Below, piece after piece: positions 47,200 through 59,166 of a stretch of DNA of 64,000 bases. The stretch comes from Daphnia carinata (lineage: Eukaryota; Arthropoda; Branchiopoda; Diplostraca; Daphniidae): the NCBI RefSeq assembly GCF_022539665.2, contig NC_081332.1:7096303-7160302 (forward strand), in the 5' to 3' direction. Position numbers and translations under genes: made by a program. The notes beneath the pieces are model-generated. The model ran no database searches. It was not told the DNA's origin and saw only the letters and a list, made by a program, of their open reading frames with translations. The stretch's first letter is position 1. Every line of letters begins with the position of its first letter.

Positions 47200-49115
47200 A
47201 ACGTTCTTTTGACCGTTGTTCCAGTTCGTCTTCGTACTGGTGATAGAACCCTCGACGTCTTCGGTCTACTGGACACCGGTAGCCAAGCTACTTTGTTGCG
47301 TGAGGACGCGGCTCAAGCACTCGGCCTAACGGGCCGGCCGCGCAAAATTCGTTTTGGGACTTTCTACGGGAAAGATCCATTAGTCGACACTCATTTAGTG
47401 GATTTTACAGTCTCATCGCTGGATGGAGAAGATCCTAACGTTGGGCGCCGCCGGATGAAAAACTCTCCCACCTCGCTCGAGTATCTTCGCGGCCTTCATT
47501 TTCCCGTTCGGGATGCCACAGAAGTCCAAGTTCTGATTGGCATGGACGTCCAGGATGCTCACCTGAATTTCGAAGTCCGCCGCCCGCCAGCAGGAGTTCA
47601 AGGACCTAATGCGGTTCGCACACCGTTCGGTTGGTGCATCGTGGGGAGAACCTTTTCGGCGCCCGCTGTGGAAGCAGCGAGCGTGAATTTCGTCAAGTTG
47701 GAGTCGATCGAGTGGCTGGAAGAGTCCGTGGAGAGGTTCTGGAGAACCCGTTCGTTGCCCGTCCGTGAGGCCCTCAAAACCTTCATGTCTGAGCTCGACC
47801 GTGCGCCATTGACCAACTTGAATCGAATATTCGCCACACTGGAGTACGCTACGAGGTTGGTTTGCCCGTTTACCCCAACTGCCCTAAGCTGCCGGACAAC
47901 AAGGATTTTGCCCGCCGGAAGTTTTTCGCCCTGGAGAGGAGACTGCAGTCGAATGACGATCTTCGCAAAGCAGTTTCCGAACAAATGCAAGAAGTCTTCC
48001 GCAACGGCCACGCTACAGAAGTTATTTCCACCGATCCTGATTCCAAGATCTGGTACCTCCCGTTACACCCGGTTCAGCACCCCAGCAAGCCCAACAAGGT
48101 TCGACTCGTTGATGACACCGCTGCCCGCTTTAAGGGAATGGCCATTAACGATATCCTGCTGAAAGTGCCGGATCTTACGAACCAACTGCTCGCTGTGCTG
48201 CTTCGCTTTCGTGAAAGAAGGATTGCTGCTACTGCTGACGTTGCCAGAATGTTTTACTAGGTTCTGGTGCGAGAATGCGACAGGCCGATGTTTCGCTTCT
48301 TATGGAGGGAACCTGGAACCGAAAACCCCATCCAGGAGTTCCAAAGGACGGTGCACATTTTCGTCGCCTTGTCTTCGCCAACGACTTGTAGCTTCGCCCT
48401 GCAACGTCTCGAGAAGGATGCCCCGCTCCACCTGCAGGAAGTCGCGAGCCGGATACGCTCCGACTTCTACGTGGATAATTTATTATCATCGTTCGACGAA
48501 GTGGACTACGGAGCGTCTGTTTGCCAAAAACTCGTGGAGTTGCTTAGCCTAGGTGGCTTCAAACTTGTCCAATTCCTCAGGTCATCACGTCGGTTGCTGG
48601 ACCGCTTGCCCGCCCCTTCTCGTCTTATGCCGGAGCTCAATTTGGATTTCGACGACTTGCCAACCGAACGGACGCTGGGTTATCTGTGGAACAGCGAGCG
48701 GGAAAAGGCCCAGTCGAAACGCTCCATTCTGGCTGCCATCGCGAGCATCTACGATACGCTTGGTCTGCTCGCGACGGTAGTCTTGGTGGCGAAGGCTATT
48801 CTTCAGGACGTCTGGCGGCTGAAAACCGGTTGGGTTGAAGTGTTGCCCGCTGACATCTTGAATCGATGGGGACGTTTCGTGGAACATCTACCGACGGTCG
48901 AGTCCGTGAACATCCCGCGAAGCCTCATAACCCGACTACAGTCCGCTTACTCGTCGTTTCAGCTGCACGCCTTTTCGGACGAATCGAAGGACGGATTCGG
49001 AGTGGTCGTCTATCTTCGATCCGAGTCGCCTGACCAGATCGAAGTCGCGTTCGCGATGGCGAAGGTGAGAGTTGCTCCGATCCACCAAATTTCTATCCCG
49101 AAGATGGAGCTCTAA
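47200..49115 (+). pseudogene. BEL/Pao pol: protease, reverse transcriptase, start of RNase H
   Basis: Protease FGLLDTGSQATLLRED. The BEL linker with FGWCIVGRTFSAP follows. A frame change near 47,825 precedes YEVGLPVYP..LPDNKDFARRKF. RT has KVRLVDDTAARFKG and ATADVARMFY, then TAG at 48,258-48,260 where relatives have Gln, then FYVDNLLSSF (the YVDN form of the catalytic box, also in the neighbouring BEL copy) and a connection domain. The RNase H start LHAFSDESKDGFG is seen. TAA at 49,113-49,115 interrupts the KMEL(Q)GALLA motif. Three visible lesions in a 1.9-kb coding stretch. Confidence 0.88.
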
Positions 49116-50753
49116 GGCGCGCTGTTAGCGGTCCGTCTGGTGAATTATTTGTTGAAGGAAATGACGCTGCCCATCTCTTCCGTGTTTTTCTGGGTGGATG
49201 CGATGACCGTTCTTCGTTGGATCCACGCCAATCATCGCCGCTACAACGTCTTCGTTGCAAAATTTCGGAAATCCTCGATTCGACTACCCCGCAGCAGTGG
49301 CGCCATGTTCCAGGCATCTTAAACCCGGCGGATGAATGTAGCCGTGGCCTTTGTCCGTCCGACCTCGACCCCAATCATCGTTGGTACCGCGGACCAGAGT
49401 TTCTCGCTATGCCACCCGAACATTGGCCCGCCCAGATGCCGGATAATGCATTCTACGACGACGATGAAGAATCCATCGCATGCTTAGTTGTCATCGATTC
49501 TAGCGGAACGCTAGATTATTTTTCCGCCCGTATCGAAAACCTTCACCATCTTGTGCGCATTGTCGCCTGGATTTGGAGATTTATCACCAACACGCGTGTC
49601 CTCGTAAATCGAAGACGGATCGAGCGAGAGGTAAATCCAGACGGCAGCCGTGCAGACCCGCCATCCGAACCGATCGAGGATCTGAAAACAGGCCGGCAGC
49701 AGAGTGCGGACGAGCTAAAGTCTGCCCGCCTTCTTCTGATCCGCGTTTCGCAACGCGCTTCTTTTTCCGACTACTTACACCGGCTGCAGAAGAGGGAAAC
49801 AATCCGTCCTGAATCCCGGCTACTGAAGCTGTCCGTCTACCTCGACAGTGCCGGAATCATTCGTGTCGGTGGCCGCCTTGAGAACGCCCCGATCAACACC
49901 GAAGCCCGACATCCGGCGGTTCTTCGACCCGAAGCATCCGGTAACTAAGTTGTTTATTAGATGGGCACATCTTTCCGTCGACTCCTTTCTCATGGCGTTC
50001 ACCCGCTTCGTTAGCCGACGAGGTGCACCCGCTGACGTTTTCAGCGACAACGGCACCAATTTGACGGCTGGAGAACGCGAGCTGCGTGAAGCAGTGACCC
50101 TCCTAAACCACGCCAAAATCGTCGATCAGCTCGCGCGAAAGGAGATCCGCTGGCATTTTTCCCCGCCTTCTGCCCCGCATTTTGGAGGTGTATGGGAGCG
50201 ACTGGTGCGCTCATGCAAAGACGCCCTCCGTGCAATCCTCGGTCAGCAAACGGTAAAGGAGGAGACCTTCGCTACCGCCGTCATTGAAGTTGAGGCACTG
50301 CTGAATAATCGCCCGCTAACCTACCTGGGAGCAGATCCCCAGGAGTTCGAGCCTTTAACCCCGAACCATTTTTTGTTGGGCCGCCCCAATCTCCATCTAC
50401 CCGCTGAAGTCATCGACCCGGAAATAAATTGTTTTCGTCGCCGATGGTACCATGCGCAACAGCTTGTAGACCAGGTGTGGAGGCGCTGGCTGCGAGAGTA
50501 TCTCCCAACTCTTACCACCCGCAACAAATGGACGAAGACGCCAAAAAACCTTGGTCCTTATGGTCGACCCGAAGTCGACGCGTGGCCATTGGCCAATTTG
50601 TCGGGTCGAGAAAGTGTTGCCCGGGCCCGACGGTGTAGTGCGCGCAGCAGAAGTCATTACGAAGTCCGGCAAAACCTACATTCGCCCGGTCACGATGCTG
50701 TGCGCGTCGAAGCCTTCAATGCTGCTTGAGATTTGCCGCAGCAGGGCCGGCTG
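49116..50753 (+). pseudogene. BEL/Pao pol: RNase H end and integrase with core deletion
   Basis: RNase H continues (WVDAMTVLRWIHAN), then a frame change near 49,258 before QQWRHVPGILNPADECSRG. Integrase: IIRVGGRLENAPI, another frame change near 49,920, then KHPVTKLFIRWAHL. This joins directly to SVDSFLMAFTRFVSRRG and FSDNGTNL, so the zinc finger's second half and the first catalytic Asp (roughly 110 residues) are deleted. The Glu region HFGGVWERLVRSC is present. A last frame change near 50,550 leads to VDPKSTRGHWPICRVEKV and the C-terminus. Confidence 0.85.
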
Positions 50754-51126
50754 TGTTACCGAGTTGCTATGGCAACTCGGATCGGGCTTCGCGCGTCTAC
50801 CATTTACCCTTCCCGTTCCCGAGTTGCCATGGCAACCAAGATCGGGCTTCGCGCGCCAACCATTTACCCTTCCCTTAGTTTAATTAGCGGCCTATTGTTT
50901 CGCAATGCTTATGTCTTTTGTTTTTTGATACACGCTAAGATTAATGACGTGTAAGGACGTTCAATTCCCTTTCGACCGTGCTACCTTTCGTGACGCCATT
51001 TTTTGCTCGCGTTGTCTCATTTTTTGTCCTAAGTTTAATACAGTTTTTTTTGTGGGTTACTAGTTCGCCATTCGTTTTCGTTTTCGTTATTCGGTTATAC
51101 GCTGCAGACTTGTTTAGTTTGCAACA
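50754..51126 (+). repeat. 3' LTR of the inserted BEL element
   Basis: 373 bp, TGTTACC at the start and GCAACA at the end, followed by the GTCGT target duplication. The first seven bases match the remnant at 46,107. Confidence 0.7.
50759..50878 (+). repeat. 60-bp tandem repeat with a hairpin in the BEL LTR
   Basis: Two 60-bp units (50,759-50,818; 50,819-50,878), about 88% alike. The first opens with a perfect 9-bp inverted repeat, CCGAGTTGC-TATG-GCAACTCGG. In the second the palindrome is broken by substitutions. Confidence 0.8.
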
Positions 51127-51371
51127 GTCGTAATTCAGAAACCGTCCAGTATTGTATAAGTAGTCAACCCAAACAAGTTGTCTTTGTCTCGTCCCATTTT
51201 TTTCACATCGTTTGTTTCAGTTTTGTTTCCGTTTTTTTTTTCAAACCAAGTGTCTTTGTCCCAAGAAAAATAGCGTTCTTTTTTTATCATCTCTCATCTC
51301 CATTTTCACTCATCCTCATCAGTCATCACTCATCCCTCATTCTTTCTCTGTTACGACTCTACGTGCATCAG
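51127..51371 (+). repeat. Outer BEL LTR, second half of the split 5' copy
   Basis: Matches 60,447-60,675 with scattered differences and short indels. Similarity stops after GTTACGACTCT, so the last roughly 20 bp and any primer-binding site are gone. Confidence 0.85.
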
Positions 51372-51393
51372 CCTAAAATAACGTTTCTACGTC

Positions 51394-53494
51394 ATGAGAG
51401 AAGCCGTACCCAAAGCCGAAAATATGGAAATTGGCCACATTTGGGAACACGGCCCCAACCCGAAGGTAGACGAATCGAAACCTGAACGGCAGAAGAGTGA
51501 ACGGCCATTACTTCCCGAAAACGATCTCAAGAAGAAACGTGGGAAGAGAAAGGCGGCCCACACGAAGTTAACGACACAACTCAGAAAGGCAGTGGAAGAC
51601 CACAAGATGGGAGCCATCAGATTGAAGAAGCTGCAAGTAACAGCATGGCGTGACGAATTAATTCGTATGTATGACGAAGTCAAAGCAATTCACAACCAGT
51701 ATACAGAAAGTATATCCGGCCTGACTGAGCAACAACGTCAAGCATGTGACAAGTGGGGAGTAGATTTCGAAACGGATCACGTCGAAATTATCAAATTCGT
51801 GAGCCGATACGCTACGTCCTCGAATAAATCGGTCAGCTCGATTGGGACATCAGCCTCGGACATCACATGCAGTACCACGTTATACGAAAAAAGGCGTACC
51901 AACGTTAAACCAGCCAGCCTTCTCCAAAAATCAACCCAAGGGGAGTTGGAGAGTGAAGCACAGATGCTGAAGCTGGCATTGAAGTTGGAAACGGGAAGGG
52001 CTCAGATGGATACAAATACAACTTCCATCACAGAAACACTCAATAAGGCGTTAAGGAACATGAGTGAGCAGTTGAGTAAACTCATTGATAGCTCAAGAGT
52101 CAGGTCCAAAGATATCGCGGCCTACAACACGTTAGTCCGGGAAGCACATCACACGTTGGACGGTTTGGATCATAAAATTCACGTAGTTAAGGTGGAATTA
52201 AGCGCTAAAATCGAAGACCTTCGAACGGAAGTAGACGTGATGAAAGTTAAACCCCGAATGATTCAAGATCAACGACTTCCTGAGCCATTGCCAGCCTTGC
52301 AAACACGTCAAGACGTTCCTAACCTGTCAACCATACGCACGATGGAGGATTCTGTCCGTCATCGTGGAAGATTGGTCGCCGCCGATGCATCTCTACGAGA
52401 CCCGCGGCGAGGTGCGACGGCCACGATAACGTCCAGATGTGACCCTACGGATCACGACGAAGATGAGCACTCTGAACGTTCACACACCCACAGTCAAGTT
52501 AATCGTCCTCACAGCAGCTGCTGCAGTCGCCTACAACCTCAAAACTTCAAGATCCAGCCGTTTGATGGCAACCCGAAGAATTACGCGCGATTCAAGGCCA
52601 AATTCCAGGCCTTGTATGGAGAGTACGAAGATTCTCCGGTACTTCTTTTTATGTTAGAGGAGTTGCTAGCCGAAGTATGAATTGAAATCGGCGAATGTTT
52701 GACCGATGGAACAATGTACTCTGTGGTGTGGGAACGTTTGGACGCGGTCTACGGCCAAACTGAGATCATGGACCAGACATACCTCGACGACCTTCTACAA
52801 GTCCCGCCATTGAAGAGCTTAGATGCTGCCAGCCTCAAGACTTTCGCAAATCGTCTTCATGGTAAGTAGCCACGCTCTCCAAGTCGAAGTATGCCCATGA
52901 GCTACACAGCCGTACCACCATGATGGCCCTGGAAGCAAAATTAACGCCTTACCTCAAAGGTAAGTGGAACGAAAAACGAAAAAAGGCAGGAGTAGAACTG
53001 AATATTCTAGACTTAGACGACTGGGTAACGTTAAAATCCATGAGCAAGCAACATGGAAAAATGTATTCGAGTCCTTACCCACGTCGACGTCCAAAGGTGT
53101 AAAGTTCGACGAAAGGAAACACATCAGGAGACCCAGCTTTCCACACACGTCGACCATTGGACACGTATCGACGATGGAAGGTTCGAAAGTAGCGGCGTCA
53201 ACATCTTCGGCAACCATGCCTCCAAGGAACCGATCAACATCGGGGAATATACAAGCCGAGAAGACGGATCGGTGGATATGGTTTGTATGTAACGGCAGGA
53301 GCCACCATCTCTCAACCTACACCGTCTTCATGTCTCTCACGCCCACGAAAAGGGCTGAGAAAGTATTCAAGTCCGGAAGATGTCTGTTATTTCTTACGGG
53401 AAAACACGAACGCAAGGAGTGTCCCAGGGACATCGGCTGTACTATTGCTGGGTGTACTGGAACCCGACACCACACCTTGCTTCACGGATCCTAA
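51394..53494 (+). pseudogene. BEL/Pao gag of the F-envelope element
   Basis: From ATG 51,394 an open frame of about 428 codons: a basic/coiled-coil N-terminal half (WRDELIRMYDEVKAIHNQY) and a capsid start (KIQPFDGNPKNYARFKAKFQ). TGA at 52,678-52,680 then interrupts a phase that continues (IEIGECLTDGTMYSVVWERL) to a frame change near 52,865. The next part has TTMMALEAKLTPYLKG. The nucleocapsid (52,964-53,494) has BEL-type fingers FVCNGRSHHLS, CPRDIGCTIAGCTGTRHH. The Tyr where the first finger should have Cys (LSTYTVF) and the loss of a Cys in the second are further damage. No 5' LTR of its own precedes it. Confidence 0.82.
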
Positions 53495-53503
53495 TTCATC
53501 CCA

Positions 53504-55590
53504 TTGAGGAGGCTGGATGATCAACCTGCCCCATCAGCGCCACCTTCGACAGCATTCCTTCGGACCTTGACCCATTTGGAAACAGTAAAACGACGTGTAC
53601 GTTTCAAGATCGTACCGGTTCGTGTTGGAGCTGGCAAAACGTGGGTCGATACTTTCGGTTTCCTGGATACCAGTAGCGACACCACGCTGAACCGGAGCGA
53701 CTTACAAAGAAGTTGGGACTCGTTGGGCCATCTAAGAGCATCAACGTTGTCTCGTATGACGGAGCCACGTCTAACGTTACGGCTTCCGTAGTAAACTTCG
53801 CCTTAACATCTCGTGATGGTCAAAGCCAGTTTGAAGTCAAACACGCTTAAGCCGTCGACAATATGAAGGTGACGCCGAATTCACCGATCGACCCTCGACA
53901 GTTGGAGTCATGGACGCACCTACGTGGTATTGCCGTACCGACCGTTCAAGAAGAGGACGTGACCGTGCTGATAGGAATCGACGTCGAAGGGGCCCATGAT
54001 CATGTAGCTTCCATCAAGCCGCCGGCTGGAACGAATGGGATCATCTCCTTCAAGACGCCATTTGGTTGGTGTTTGGGTGGACAAACGGGCCCGCCACAAG
54101 GCGGACGCCCGTTCATCGCTCATCTGGCCACCAAGGAACGTCTCGAAGACCTGAACGAGCTGGTGAAGAAGTTTTGGCAACTTGAGGCCAACGAAGTAGA
54201 CATAGAACCACCCGTTCTATCCGAGGATGATGTACGTGGCAAACGCATCCTCGAATCGTCAGTAAAACGTATAGGTAACCAGTATCAAGTCGGCTTAATG
54301 TGGAAAGCCAAAGGACGTAAAGTCCCAAACAATCGGGCAACTGCATTGAAGAGGCTCTACGCCCTCGAACGACGTTTTCATTGAGACGCGGAATTCGCCC
54401 AAAGGTACGATGCAGTGATCAAGGAGTACATCGGTTTGAAACATGCCCGACTCCTCACGACTCAAGAAGCTCGGACGGACACTAAAAGGACGTGGTATCT
54501 ACAACACCACGGGTTCGTGAGCCCATGAAGCTCATCGACCAAAGTTCGCGTTGTATTCGATGGAGCTGCTGAGTTCGGTGGCACATCGATTAATCAAAAC
54601 CTGCTTCGGGGACCTAACCTACTCGTTCGCCTGCTTGGTGTGCTCATCCGCTTCCGCCGCAACCTCTTACCAGTCGGAGCGGATATTGAGAAAATGTTCC
54701 ACCAAGTGAAAGTCCACGAAGAAGACCAGGCAGCCTTCAAATTTCTCTACCGGACACCTGGCAGTATTTCAGCTCCGTTAACGTATCAGATAACGGTTCA
54801 CGTATTTGGATCCATATCCTCCCCGAAGAGCTACATCTTCCCTCAACAGAACGGCCGATGACCACCACAGCCAGTTTCCAGACGTAGCTGATAGCGTTCG
54901 ACGGAATTTCTACGTCGACAATTATCTCGACTCCTTCGACTCCGAAGACGAGGTCATCAAGCGGTCCCTCCAAGTGAAGTCCCTGCTTCAGCTAGGTGGA
55001 TTCAACTTGACCAAATGGACGTCGTCGTCGATAATGGTGATCGCAGATTTACGAGAATTCGGCCTCGCGTCACCAACACTGGAACTGGACTTGGAGAAAC
55101 TCCCCGTTGAAAGAACCCTTGGAGTAATGTGGGACAGCGAGCTAGATATGCTGACGTTCAAGAATCGGAAGCCGCCGAACAACGTGACCCTCACGAAGCG
55201 AGTCTTCCTAAGCATCATCTCTAGCGTCTATGATCCGCTGGGACTGGTTGCCCCAGTTATTTTCGTGATGAAGTCTTTACTCCAAGACATCTGTACCAAC
55301 GAGGAGCGGATCGGTTGGGACGACGTCGTACCGGAAACATCGAGTCAACGTTTCCATTGCTGGTACGACCATCTGGAAAAATTCGAGTCGCTGTCACTGC
55401 CGGGATGCTTCCATTCCAAACTAGGACGTTGGACTCAACAGCCCCTCCACGTCTTCACGGATGCAAGCTCCAAAGGGTACGGAGCAGTAGCCTACTTCCG
55501 CACTGTATTCGAAGACCAGTCCGCCAACGTGTCATTCGTAATGTCTAAACCGCACGTCACGCCGGTGAAAGGTCTCACGATTCCACGTTA
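53504..55590 (+). pseudogene. BEL/Pao pol of the F-envelope element: protease, RT, RNase H start
   Basis: The protease active site reads FGFLDTSSDTTL, with Ser where the invariant Gly of DTG belongs. A stop near 53,790 and frame changes follow. The linker carries FGWCLGGQT. RT: RVVFDGAAEFGG and VGADIEKMFHQVKV, then a broken stretch around 54,740-54,870, then FYVDNYLDSFDSEDE and LGVMWDSELD, LISSVYDPLGL-type connection. RNase H start FTDASSKGYGAVAY. Frame change near 55,590 before LELQAAVEGL. At least four lesions, so enzymatically dead. Confidence 0.85.
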
Positions 55591-56640
55591 GAGCTACAAG
55601 CGGCAGTAGAAGGTCTCAAAATCGCCCTCACGATTTGCCGTGAGCTGGAGATCGATTTGCGGCAAGTAACCTTCCACACAGACTCACAACCGGTGCTGCG
55701 GTGGATCCATTCAAAGACATGCCGATTTGAAGTCTTAGTCAACAACCGCATCGGAAAGATACTCCGAAACACAGGACGTCGACCATTGCGTCACGTTGCT
55801 GGAGACTTAAACCCAGTGGATCTCTGCAGAAGGGGTATCGACCCAAAGGACGTCAACGAATTGGTCTACTTCCATCGAAAACCTTCGTTCCTGAACGTCG
55901 ACCCCTCAGAGTGGTACACTTGGGAAGAGATTACGGAGCCGGAAGAACGAGATGTAAATGTAATTCGTGTCTTGGCAGTCAAAACGGAAGATGATAATCA
56001 TGTCATCGACCGATGCGTCGCACGTTTTTCCAGCTTGGTGAAACTTCAACGAGTGCTGGCCTGGAGTAAAAGATTTGCCAACAACGCCAGAGCAAAACTA
56101 CGTGGAGAAAAACCCATGGTCGGAGAGCTAACGGTAGAAGAAATGGTAACGTCACTGACAAAATGCATCGTACGTGCACAGGAATTGGCCTTTGCTGAAG
56201 AATTTTACGCCCTTCGCAAGAATCTGGAATTGCCAGTCAGATCAAGACCTTCAAGCCTTTCTTGGATGAAGTCGGACAGATGCGAATTGGCGGACGTATA
56301 CTTCAAGCGACGATCGATTATGCAGCTAAGCACCCCATACTTCTACCAGCATCTCAACCTTTAACAAAAAGGATAACTTGGGATGACCACGTTCGATACA
56401 TGCACGTCAAGACCGAAAGATTGTTGACAGACCTACGTTCACGCTATTGGATACTCTCTGGACGTAAAGTGGTAAAATCCGTACTCAACAATTGCTGGCC
56501 TTGCAAGCGCACGTCGGCAAAGCCTAGCCCGTCATTGATGGCTTCCCTTCCAGCTCATCGACTAACGCCTCATCTGCCCGCGTTTACGTACACAGGGGTC
56601 GATTACTTTGGACCATTGACTGTACGAGTTGGTGGACGGG
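55591..56640 (+). pseudogene. BEL/Pao RNase H end and integrase N-terminus, core deleted
   Basis: RNase H: TFHTDSQPVLRWIHSK, RHVAGDLNPVDLCRRG. A frame change near 56,240 leads to MRIGGRILQATI. The integrase HHCC finger is present (H..HVRYMH, NCWPCKR), then FTYTGVDYFGPL with the first catalytic Asp. The coding sequence then breaks at about 56,640 and goes straight into the env leader. The second Asp, the Glu and the C-terminal domain, about 250 residues, are absent. Confidence 0.85.
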
Positions 56641-56649
56641 GACGGAGAC

Positions 56650-58844
56650 ATGAAAATCGAACAAATGAAACCATTCATTGACATGACTAGTGTTGCGCAG
56701 TGTACAAAAATTCAGATGGCGACCGAAGAATCGCAGGAAAACAAAAATGGGGAGCCGGAAAATGAAGCATCTGCAAATTCTCCAGAACAAGAAAAATCAG
56801 AAGAAGCAGATGCAAGGCCCTCAAATGAGAATGAAACGCCGCCAGAAACGGCAGAAACAGACATTGAAGATCCAATTCTACCGCCAACAAGACAAGAAAA
56901 CGTACAAGTAGCAAGAGCAGAAAACGCAGGCGTACGAAGATCTGCTTGCATAGCGGGAAGGAGAACAGTAATGTTAACCTTACCTCTGTTGCTACTGCTT
57001 TCCGTATTTTCAGGACCACCGACCTCAAAAGAAATACTCGCCAATCAAGGCGTAATCTTCAAATCAGAAGGAGAGATAGCCTTTTCAGACTCTGAGTGGG
57101 TAGTCGTCACCGACTTCACATTCAATCCTTTAGAGACCGTCATTAAAACTCTACAGGATGTAGTAGGAAGAAAGGTCAATACCCTGAACTTCCGATACGA
57201 AGGCCCAAACGAAGGATTTAAAAAACGAATTAAAGAAGAGGTCGAGGAACGAGCACGAGCAGAATTGAAAAACCTGAAAAAGAGTCAGGAAAGACTTAGA
57301 GAACTAAAACAAGCAGTAAATGTAGGCAGTACCCGTACGAAAAGAGGCCTAATCGACGGAGGAGGAAAAGTTCTCAATTGGCTCTTTGGAGTGTCCACTG
57401 AAGAAGATTTAGAACACATAAACAATCGTGTGGAGAAGTTATCAACAGAGACCACTAACATTGTTCACGCAATGGAAGTCCACGCTTCATTAATCAACGC
57501 GACGCTTTGGGAGACAAAAGCAACATCAAACGCCGTCGAAGAACTACAAAACGCATTTGAAAAATTGGAACGTGAAGCATGGAAAACAGATCACAAAATA
57601 GATGGAATTACCCAAGAAGTGGAAAATCACGAAATAGCCAGAGCAGCCATTGAAAACACCTTTCGTGAAATCAAGTCAGCCTTAGCTTGGCTGGATGAAG
57701 CAATTGAAGATTTTGCCATCGGCCTAGCAACAATGGCAATGGAACGTTTACCGGCAATGCGTTTCCCAAGAAATAAAGGCAATTTTGCCTTCTGGATGGT
57801 CATTGAGCCCCTCAATTCAAACAGGAGACACCTGGCAAGTTTATAAAGATGCAAACGTAGCAGTGGCAGCAATAGAAGACAATCTAAGAATTTTCATTCA
57901 CTTACCTGTGTTCGAATTCCCATTTGGATTCACACTGTGCGAAGTGATAAGTTTACCAAGACCAACTAAAAATGCCACCCAAGGGGCAAGGGGCACAATT
58001 CCATCCGTTACCAGCATTCTTGGCAGTGGGAAACGATAGACAAGCGTTTGTCGAATTGTCAACACACGAAGTGCATCGCTGCATGATGTCAACAACATCA
58101 ATTTGCCCTAACAGTAGAGCAATAAATAAAAGACACAGAGAACCAAGCTTCGCAATGGCACTGTTTTTAAAAGATGAAAAAAGAAGCCGCTTACAATGCA
58201 CTACAAAACTATCTCCGTGTAACGGCCAGCAAACTGTATACCTGGAACACCGAAGATGGGGTTACTCCACTGCACAAGAAATGACAATAAAAATAACTTG
58301 TCCGAGCAGCAGAGGAAAAACAAACACAGAGATCAAACCTGAACCTTTCGATGTGTTTGAAGTGCCAGCAACATGTACGACGTACACAGAAGACTGGATT
58401 TTTCAAGCAAGCTTCAAAAAGAACGTAAAACATACGTAAAACAACGTCACACTACCGCCGCTGTTCGAATTGGAAAATACTGACCTCATTCCACAAGACT
58501 ATGAAACGCGGGATATGGATACGCAAGAGCCCGAAAAAAGAAAATGGAAAAATAGGCCTCAAGCAATCAGCAAGGCCACAACACAAAGCCGCGTTACCCT
58601 TATGGGGGAACATTTACGGAAAATAGAAGAAGAAAAAGAAAGAAAGAACGCCGAACGAACTACCAACGTCCGGTATCCCTTCGAAATTATCGCTGCTATA
58701 GCCACACTGTTTCTCAGCTTGGCAATAGCACTATTCCTCAGCAGACGACAAAACAAAATCGTTCTGTCAAATCTGACTGAACGAGTAAATGAACTCGAAA
58801 GTCAACTAAAAAGACACGAAGAGGAAGTTGAAGAGCAGCTGTAA
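56650..58844 (+). pseudogene. Class-I (baculovirus F-like) envelope gene of a BEL/Pao element
   Basis: ATG 56,650 begins an acidic leader. A hydrophobic signal-like segment (MLTLPLLLLLSVFSG) starts near 56,971. The F-protein signature follows: cleavage site RTKR|G and the fusion-peptide region GLIDGGGKVLNWLFG (about 57,340-57,390). Then comes a long heptad-rich helix. After frame changes near 57,785 and 57,990 come a Cys-containing ectodomain and one TAA (58,437-58,439). A transmembrane helix (IIAAIATLFLSLAIALFL) and a charged coiled tail close it. Such proteins are membrane fusion proteins of errantiviruses and baculoviruses. BEL elements with one have been described (roo-type). This copy is broken. 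Confidence 0.8.
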
Positions 58845-59083
58845 AACGTTCTTCATACGTCATCAATTTTTTTTCCTCTTTTTGATTTTTAAACTAAATT
58901 TTCCTATTTCATTCGAAGTTTCTCTATAATATAGGTATAGGAAAATTGAAACAAAGAAAAATGTTTCTTTTAATATAGAATTAGAAATTCTACTGTTAGA
59001 AATGTTCTTTTTGAAAACCTTTTCTCAAAAACGTATGTTTAGACTAAATGTTTAAAATGTTCCAAATGTTTTCAGACGACAGT
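58845..59083 (+). other. 3' untranslated region of the F-envelope BEL element
   Basis: AT-rich, no gene. Leads into the long hairpin and the 3' LTR. Confidence 0.5.
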
Positions 59084-59159
59084 TCTCAGACTGCTATTCG
59101 TCCCGATTGCAAAAATTTTTGAAAAAATTTTTGCAATCGGGACGAATAGCACTCTGAGA
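59084..59159. repeat. 76-bp near-perfect inverted repeat next to the LTR
   Basis: Arms of 37 bp (59,084-59,120 and 59,123-59,159) with one mismatch and a 2-nt centre. It ends just before the purine tract and the LTR. An RNA from either strand could fold into a long stem. Confidence 0.92.
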
Positions 59160-59166
59160 TGGGGGA
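59156..59166 (+). other. Polypurine tract
   Basis: GAGATGGGGGA, ten of eleven bases purine, directly before the LTR's TG. It marks this LTR as a 3' LTR for the upstream env-bearing element. Confidence 0.6.

Larger units (their letters stand above)
46107..51126 (+). mobile_element. BEL/Pao element inserted in the outer LTR, dead
   Basis: Bounded by GTCGT duplications (46,102-46,106 and 51,127-51,131), with TGTT at the left end and CAACA at the right. The intact sister LTR has a single GTCGT (60,447-60,451), proving the insertion. The 3' LTR is 50,754-51,126. The 5' LTR is reduced to about its first seven bases before gag sequence begins. Gag-pol carries multiple stops and frame changes. Confidence 0.85.

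Noticed and set aside
56687-57044. Minus-strand frames of 110 and 113 codons opposite env
   Set aside because: Antisense of the acidic env leader and signal region; no independent evidence.
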